Both the position numbers and the translations under genes were made by a program. Below, in pieces: positions 59,286 through 64,000 of a stretch of DNA of 64,000 nucleotides. Numbering within the stretch: the first letter of the stretch is position 1; the number at the start of each line of letters is the position of its first letter. The stretch lies in the NCBI GenBank assembly GCA_964566025.1, contig CAZMHF010000002.1:27223-91222 (forward strand), given 5' to 3'. Below the pieces are notes generated by a model. It did not search any database. It was given only the letters and a program-made list of their open reading frames with translations, and had not been told where the DNA came from. Source of the stretch: RGIG8306 sp964566025. GTDB lineage: Bacteria > Bacillota > Clostridia > Lachnospirales > Lachnospiraceae.

Positions 59286-60173
59286 ATGAATAAACGCCAC
59301 CAACCCTCTCTCTCTATCGACGAGCAAATCGAAAATCTAAAAAACTTAAATCTCAAGTTTGAAAATATTGAGTATGCACGAAAATTCTTAAATGATATTT
59401 CTTATTTCCGTTTCATTAAAGCATATAGTTTGGGACTCAAACCTAGAAATGGAAATTACAATCCAGGAGTAACCTTTGAGCAGATTGTCGAGCTTTATTT
59501 GCTTAATGCAAATTTTCGTCAACAACTCTTCCCTCTTATAGAACGAGTTGAGATTAATTTACGAACTCGAATAGCAAACTTCTTCTCATCAAAATACGGC
59601 GTTCTAGGTTATTTCGATAGTGCAAACTTCCCAAACAAAGAATATCATGCGACTTTTATTAAAAATATAAACAAAGAAATCAATAGGAATCTTCAATCTT
59701 CCTTTATCAAGAACTTTTGTGAAACATACGAAGACGGAAATATTCCATTTTATGCGTTGACTGAAATCATGAGTTTCGGTATGCTTTCCAAGTTCTACAA
59801 AAACCTTGCTGTGCTAGATAAAAAAGAAATCGCCAAGTCCTATCATATCCCTTTCAATTTTTTTGAAAGCTGGATGGAATGCATTTCTTATGTCCGCAAT
59901 CTATGTGCTCACTATGGTCGTCTCTATAATACAAAATTGATAAAAAAGCCGATGCTTTATAACGAATATCGCGAACAAGGCGTCCGCAACGATCGCGTTT
60001 TTGGAATTCTATGTTGCATCAAAGAACTTGTGTCTCCTGATAATCATTGGGAAGAGTTCATTGAACAAATTGACTCGTTTTTTATCAAGTATCCTCATGC
60101 AGAAAAATTCACAATGGGCTTTCCTAATGATTGGAAAAACATTCTGAGCACTAAAAAAGGCGTTGCACACTAG
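59286..60173 (+). CDS. Abi_2 (AbiD/AbiF) family HEPN protein
   Basis: A 295-residue protein of the abortive-infection family AbiD/AbiF. It shows the N-terminal PSLSIDEQIENLKNLNLKFE, FLNDISYFRFIKAYSLGLKP, the family block PLIERVEINLRTRIANFFS and, near residue 203, RNLCAHYGRLYN, whose R-x4-H matches the HEPN ribonuclease motif. Predicted to cleave RNA when released by phage infection and stop growth. An open frame extends to 59070, but that part crosses the promoter and hairpin; the ATG at 59286 with AAAGGT upstream is preferred. The 3' end runs into the pckA terminator. Confidence 0.88.
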   Translation: MNKRHQPSLSIDEQIENLKNLNLKFENIEYARKFLNDISYFRFIKAYSLGLKPRNGNYNPGVTFEQIVELYLLNANFRQQLFPLIERVEINLRTRIANFFSSKYGVLGYFDSANFPNKEYHATFIKNINKEINRNLQSSFIKNFCETYEDGNIPFYALTEIMSFGMLSKFYKNLAVLDKKEIAKSYHIPFNFFESWMECISYVRNLCAHYGRLYNTKLIKKPMLYNEYREQGVRNDRVFGILCCIKELVSPDNHWEEFIEQIDSFFIKYPHAEKFTMGFPNDWKNILSTKKGVAH

Positions 60174-60200
60174 ATGAGTTATCACCTATTTTGCAACGCC
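60153..60200 (-). terminator. Rho-independent terminator of pckA, overlapping the Abi gene end
   Basis: Minus strand GGCGTTGCA pairs with TGCAACGCC around 24 nt and is followed by six T. The T run and one arm lie within the last codons of the Abi gene. Confidence 0.8.
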
Positions 60201-60215
60201 TTACTACTTTTTATC

Positions 60216-61883
60216 TTAGTTTAATTCATCAAGTACTTTTTTGATTGCTTCAAGTGCATCAGCAGGTAACTTGTCATAACCGTTTTTGAATTCTTCTCTT
60301 GATTTAACAAATTCATAACGATCATTCATACGTGCTTTTAGTTCAGCAACATAACTTGCATCTTCCATGTTTGGAACAAATCCATCCCAATCAAAGATTT
60401 CGATATCGGAGAATGGTCCCCATTTTTTGAAAGTTGCTTTTCCTTCAACAATTGCTTCAAGGATTCCTAATGTATCTTTAGGTTGAACCTTCTTGCCCAT
60501 AAAATCACCTGTGTTGATAATATAACAATCTACATTTTTGTCACCAACAAGTTTTTTAAACTTTTCATAATCATTTACGAGTGGATATGTTCTAAATGGG
60601 TTCGCATATGGCTCTACAACTAATGCATTTGGATCAACACCAGCAGCTAGACGCTCTGCGCTTGATCTCTTTGTAGCAAGTGTTGCACCCATAACAGATG
60701 CTAATGATTCACCTTTTAGTTTTACAACTGGTGGAATCGTAGGGTCTTTCATAATCCAGAAGATTGCATTTACTGGAGATTCAATTTTATCAACACGGTT
60801 TGGTGACCAAAGTTTTGATTTAATTGCACGTCCATTACCATTTCTAATATCTTCTGTTACAAGAACGATTTTTCCTTCATCATCTAATGTTGCAGAACAG
60901 TTTTGAGCTGTCAATAGATATTTATTGTCTTCACAATCTGTAGGATAATCTGCTGTCTTGTCAAAGTAAGTAGGCTCTAGTGCTACTGAAGAACATGTAT
61001 CTGTATTGATAATAAATGCATCATCATGAAGAACGGTTACACCGTATTTTCCATCATGTTTTGCATGAGTGATTGTTGATTTTCCTGATCCTGACAAACC
61101 AAATACAGAAGCAACATACTTATCACCGTTTGCTAATGAATATTCTTTTTGTCCACCATGACATGATGCGTAACCATTACGGTTAGCAATCGCCCAAGCA
61201 ATTGTTAATGTACCTTTTTTGTGCTCTCCAAAGTATCTCATACCAAGGATTGCTGCACAGTTTTGAGCCGTATTAAAGTAGCATAAACATTTTGGATCAT
61301 AGCCTGGTTTGTCTGTTCCTTCCCATTGAGGATTTGAGAAAATATAAATATCTGCCTCATCACCGATTGGGCGTGAATCTTTGTACATCTTCACATATTC
61401 GTCAGACATATATTGAAAGTTAAGCATCCAAGAATACATAATATTCTCTTCGCCCTCTGGAATAAGCAAATGTGCCTTCACCATAAACTCAGGTGCAAGA
61501 CCAATATATACTTCACAGTGGTACATTGTCATCCAACGTGTATCATAAACAGCATCCATAACGATACGGTCGATTTCTGCACAATTTACATTTGGCTCAC
61601 CAGCAATTCTTCTTGCTGCTGCATAACGTCCTGTAACAGAACCATCATTGAACAATAGTACCTTTGCATCTTTTTCTAGACCAAATTCTTCTCCGCGATA
61701 TACTGGCATATCAGTAACAACGGTTCCTGGAGAATTTTTTGCTAATTCATAGGCTTCTTTTAATGTATTAACTTTAATCACATTATTGCCATAGAAAGGT
61801 GCTTCGATAATTGAACGTGTCGTAGCAAATCCTGGCTTTCCAGCACCGATTTCAGATCTTTTGAAATACGCTTTTGTTGACAT
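60216..61883 (-). CDS. pckA: Phosphoenolpyruvate carboxykinase (ATP)
   Basis: Interconverts oxaloacetate and PEP with ATP/ADP. 555 residues with RRIAGEPNVNCAEIDRIVM, the kinase-1a P-loop GLSGSGKSTITHAKHD, the metal-binding VLHDDAFIINTD and the YANPFRTYPL region. It is slightly longer than the E. coli enzyme and closer to the clade in anaerobic Firmicutes that form succinate or oxaloacetate. AAGGAGG precedes the ATG and a good promoter lies upstream. The protein sits between transketolase and the Abi gene as a single-gene unit. Confidence 0.95.
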   Translation of the reverse strand: MSTKAYFKRSEIGAGKPGFATTRSIIEAPFYGNNVIKVNTLKEAYELAKNSPGTVVTDMPVYRGEEFGLEKDAKVLLFNDGSVTGRYAAARRIAGEPNVNCAEIDRIVMDAVYDTRWMTMYHCEVYIGLAPEFMVKAHLLIPEGEENIMYSWMLNFQYMSDEYVKMYKDSRPIGDEADIYIFSNPQWEGTDKPGYDPKCLCYFNTAQNCAAILGMRYFGEHKKGTLTIAWAIANRNGYASCHGGQKEYSLANGDKYVASVFGLSGSGKSTITHAKHDGKYGVTVLHDDAFIINTDTCSSVALEPTYFDKTADYPTDCEDNKYLLTAQNCSATLDDEGKIVLVTEDIRNGNGRAIKSKLWSPNRVDKIESPVNAIFWIMKDPTIPPVVKLKGESLASVMGATLATKRSSAERLAAGVDPNALVVEPYANPFRTYPLVNDYEKFKKLVGDKNVDCYIINTGDFMGKKVQPKDTLGILEAIVEGKATFKKWGPFSDIEIFDWDGFVPNMEDASYVAELKARMNDRYEFVKSREEFKNGYDKLPADALEAIKKVLDELN

Positions 61884-61936
61884 TTACTGTCCTCCTTATT
61901 GATATCTTTTTATTATTTACTTCTAACTCATGTGAC

Positions 61937-61965
61937 ATTATCTCATTTTTTGCAAGTGGTGTCAA
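61937..61965 (-). promoter_or_regulatory. Promoter of pckA
   Basis: Minus strand TTGACA, 17 nt, GATAAT. Confidence 0.8.
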
Positions 61966-61975
61966 GATTATCGCC

Positions 61976-62012
61976 ATAATAAAAGAGACGAAAAATCGTC
62001 TCTCTTATTATG
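61976..62012 (-). terminator. Rho-independent terminator of the transketolase gene
   Basis: Near-perfect palindrome ATAATAAAAGAGACG on one side and CGTCTCTCTTATTAT on the other, around AAAAAT. On the minus strand a T-rich run follows. Confidence 0.85.
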
Positions 62013-62083
62013 ATTTTTTGACATATTGTACACTTAAAAAAACAATTTTAGTTTTTAGTCATTCACAGACGGACATTTCGTCA

Positions 62084-64000
62084 TTATAGAACCTGACGAA
62101 CGGTTTCGGCTACATTTTCAGCTGTAAAACCGAATTTTTCGAATAAAATATCTGCTGGTGCGCTTGCACCGAATCCCTTCATCGTCACATATGCACCATC
62201 AAGTCCCACATATTTGCCCCATCCAAAATCTGATAAAGCTTCTACGGCAACTCTTGCACGTACATTCTTAGGAAGAATGGCATCTATATATTCTGCTGGT
62301 TGATTTGCGAATACATCCATACATGGAATGGAAACAACGCGAACATCAACACCTTCTTCTGCTAAAATCGCTTGTGCTTGCATACCAAGCTCAACTTCTG
62401 AACCTGAAGCCATAATAATCGCATCTGGCACGTCTTTTTTCGCATCTGAAATAATATAACCACCCTTTAGGGCATCCTTTGATGAACCTGGTTGTTGAAC
62501 AATATTTTGTCTTGTTAATACCAATGCCGTTGGTGTTGTTTTTGAAGAAATCGCACTATACCATGCTGCAGCTGTTTCTGTTGCATCACAAGGACGGAAT
62601 ACATTGATATTTGGCATCGCTCTAAACATCGCTAATTGCTCAATTGGCTCATGTGTAGGCCCATCTTCGCCAACACCGATACTATCATGTGTCAATACAA
62701 ATGTAATTGGCAATCCCATAAGCGCTGAAAGTCTTGCCATAGGCTTAATATAATCACTAAACACAAAGAATGTCGAAACAAATGTTTTAAGACCGCCATG
62801 AAGGGCAATACCATTTCCGATTGCTGCCATACTTAATTCGCGAACACCAAAATGAATGTTCTTTCCTGCATAGTTTTCTTTTGAGAAATCACCTTCATCG
62901 TTCATATACGTTTTGGTAGAAGGTGCTAAATCTGCTGCTCCTCCAAACATATTTGGGAACATATCCTTGATACGATTAATCATAACACTTGAAAGATTAC
63001 GTGTTGCCTCTGGTTTATTTGCGTATGCCCAAAAAGCTTCATCGTCATATGCTTTTTCGTAAATATCCTCACTATGATAATCATTCCACATAGCAAGCAT
63101 ATCTGGGTATGCTTTTGCATAATCTTCAAACAATGCGTTCCATGTCATTTCCGCTTCTGCTTTACCTTCCACAATTGAGTGATAGTTTGCATATACATCC
63201 TCTGGTACGAAAAACGGTTCCATAGAAGGCCATTCAAGGTTTTCTTTAAGGGCAAGAACATTGTCAGCACCAAGTGGTTCACCATGTGCACATGCCTTTC
63301 CTTCTTTTGCTGGACAACCATAACCGATTTTTGTTTTCACTTCAATAAATGAAGGTTTGTCTTTCTCTGCTTTTGCCATCGCAATTGCTTTTGCAATTTG
63401 TCCTAAATCGTTTCCGTCTTCTACTACGATTGTTTGGAAACCAAACGCCTGCATACGCATGCAAACATTTTCTGTGAAAGCGATATCCGTGCTTCCTTCA
63501 ATGGAAATTTGGTTTGAATCGTATAGTACGATTAATTTATTTAATCCTAATGTTCCAGCCAATGAAAATGCCTCTGATGAAATTCCTTCCATCATACAGC
63601 CATCACCACCAAGAACAAATGTATAATGGTCAACAATTGAGTAATACTCTTTGTTAAAGGTTGCAGCAAGATGTGCCTCTGCCATCGCCATACCAACAGC
63701 CATCGCCATACCAGCACCTAAAGGCCCTGTTGTCGCTTCGATACCTACGGTATGCTTATATTCAGGATGTCCTGGTGTCAATGATCCATCTTGACGGAAT
63801 TGCTTTAAATCATCTAGTGTTAAGCCATACTCAAAAAGATGAAGCAATGAATATAATAGCATCGAGCCATGTCCACCTGAAAGAATAAAGCGGTCACGAT
63901 TTTTCCAATTTGGATTTTTTGGATTGTGGTTCATTTGATTTGCCCATAACTCATAAGCCATCGCTGCTGAACCAAGCGGTAATCCTGGATGTCCAGAATT
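62084..64000 (-). CDS. tkt: Transketolase, 5' end outside window
   Basis: Thiamine-diphosphate enzyme of the non-oxidative pentose phosphate pathway. 638 codons are present; the frame is open at 64000 (NSGHPGLPLGSAAMAYELW), so about 20 N-terminal residues are missing and the ATG at 63961 is internal. Motifs are DRFILSGGHGSMLLYSLLHL, TGPLGAGMAMAVGMAMAE, the diphosphate site GDGCMMEGISSEA, and the pyrimidine-domain GVGEDGPTHEPIEQ. C-terminal domain MASGSEVELGMQAQAIL is intact. Typical bacterial full-length form, not the split form seen in many Clostridia. Fits downstream use of pentoses from xylo-oligosaccharides and nucleosides. Confidence 0.96.
   Translation of the reverse strand, partial: NSGHPGLPLGSAAMAYELWANQMNHNPKNPNWKNRDRFILSGGHGSMLLYSLLHLFEYGLTLDDLKQFRQDGSLTPGHPEYKHTVGIEATTGPLGAGMAMAVGMAMAEAHLAATFNKEYYSIVDHYTFVLGGDGCMMEGISSEAFSLAGTLGLNKLIVLYDSNQISIEGSTDIAFTENVCMRMQAFGFQTIVVEDGNDLGQIAKAIAMAKAEKDKPSFIEVKTKIGYGCPAKEGKACAHGEPLGADNVLALKENLEWPSMEPFFVPEDVYANYHSIVEGKAEAEMTWNALFEDYAKAYPDMLAMWNDYHSEDIYEKAYDDEAFWAYANKPEATRNLSSVMINRIKDMFPNMFGGAADLAPSTKTYMNDEGDFSKENYAGKNIHFGVRELSMAAIGNGIALHGGLKTFVSTFFVFSDYIKPMARLSALMGLPITFVLTHDSIGVGEDGPTHEPIEQLAMFRAMPNINVFRPCDATETAAAWYSAISSKTTPTALVLTRQNIVQQPGSSKDALKGGYIISDAKKDVPDAIIMASGSEVELGMQAQAILAEEGVDVRVVSIPCMDVFANQPAEYIDAILPKNVRARVAVEALSDFGWGKYVGLDGAYVTMKGFGASAPADILFEKFGFTAENVAETVRQVL

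Overview
The window looks like a chromosomal segment of a low-G+C, spore-forming-type Firmicute, most likely a member of the Clostridia near the Lachnospiraceae. The reasons are an anaerobe's [FeFe] hydrogenase of the Hnd/Hyd type, a mcsA-mcsB-clpC-radA cluster, ATP-type PEP carboxykinase, infC-rpmI-rplT behind a leader terminator, strong GGAGG ribosome binding sites, TTGACA-N17-TATAAT promoters and a decayed SPDTG sortase signal. Both ends are cut inside genes: an Hsp70 homologue on the left and transketolase on the right.

Layout. 1-4.9 kb: Hsp70-like protein and a large TPR protein with a degenerate J-domain. 4.9-10 kb (minus): five-gene NAD(P)-linked, probably electron-bifurcating [FeFe] hydrogenase operon. 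10.1-13.5 kb (plus, divergent): a compact set with two DRTGG proteins, an RsbT-like ATPase, a second hydrogenase-like protein of the putative sensory type and a PHP phosphoesterase. 13.5-17.5 kb: metF, a free-standing B12-reactivation domain and a short metH. 17.6-31.6 kb: accessory island made of decayed conjugative-element genes and a type I secretion operon (two paralogous small proteins, a 2069-residue RTX protein, an HlyB-like ABC exporter, an HlyD-like adaptor). 31.7-37 kb: lipoprotein, sigma-like protein, rubrerythrin, DinG-type helicase, BTAD regulator and tRNA-Trp. 37-43 kb: radA, clpC, mcsB, mcsA. 43-45 kb: tRNA-Pro, tRNA-Arg and the infC operon. 45-54 kb: GH8 xylo-oligosaccharidase, GNAT, uracil permease, hairpin-rich mobile-element relic, icd, a GH2 enzyme and a candidate 6S RNA. 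54-59 kb: nucleoside salvage operon with a DeoB-DeoC fusion, and a D-Ala-D-Ala carboxypeptidase. 59-60 kb: an AbiF-like HEPN protein preceded by a small hairpin RNA. 60-64 kb: pckA and transketolase.

How it works together. The hydrogenase operon and the divergent sensory module share a 166-bp control region with a Rex-like palindrome, suggesting H2 and NADH/NAD control of fermentation. The methionine genes form one methyl-transfer unit. The nucleoside operon channels deoxyribonucleosides to acetaldehyde and glyceraldehyde-3-phosphate.

The most unusual parts are the RTX/type I secretion operon in an apparently Gram-positive genome with two candidate immunity or chaperone genes, the AbiF-hairpin RNA pair, and the DeoB-DeoC fusion. 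All functions are read from sequence motifs and remembered family knowledge; no database search was run.
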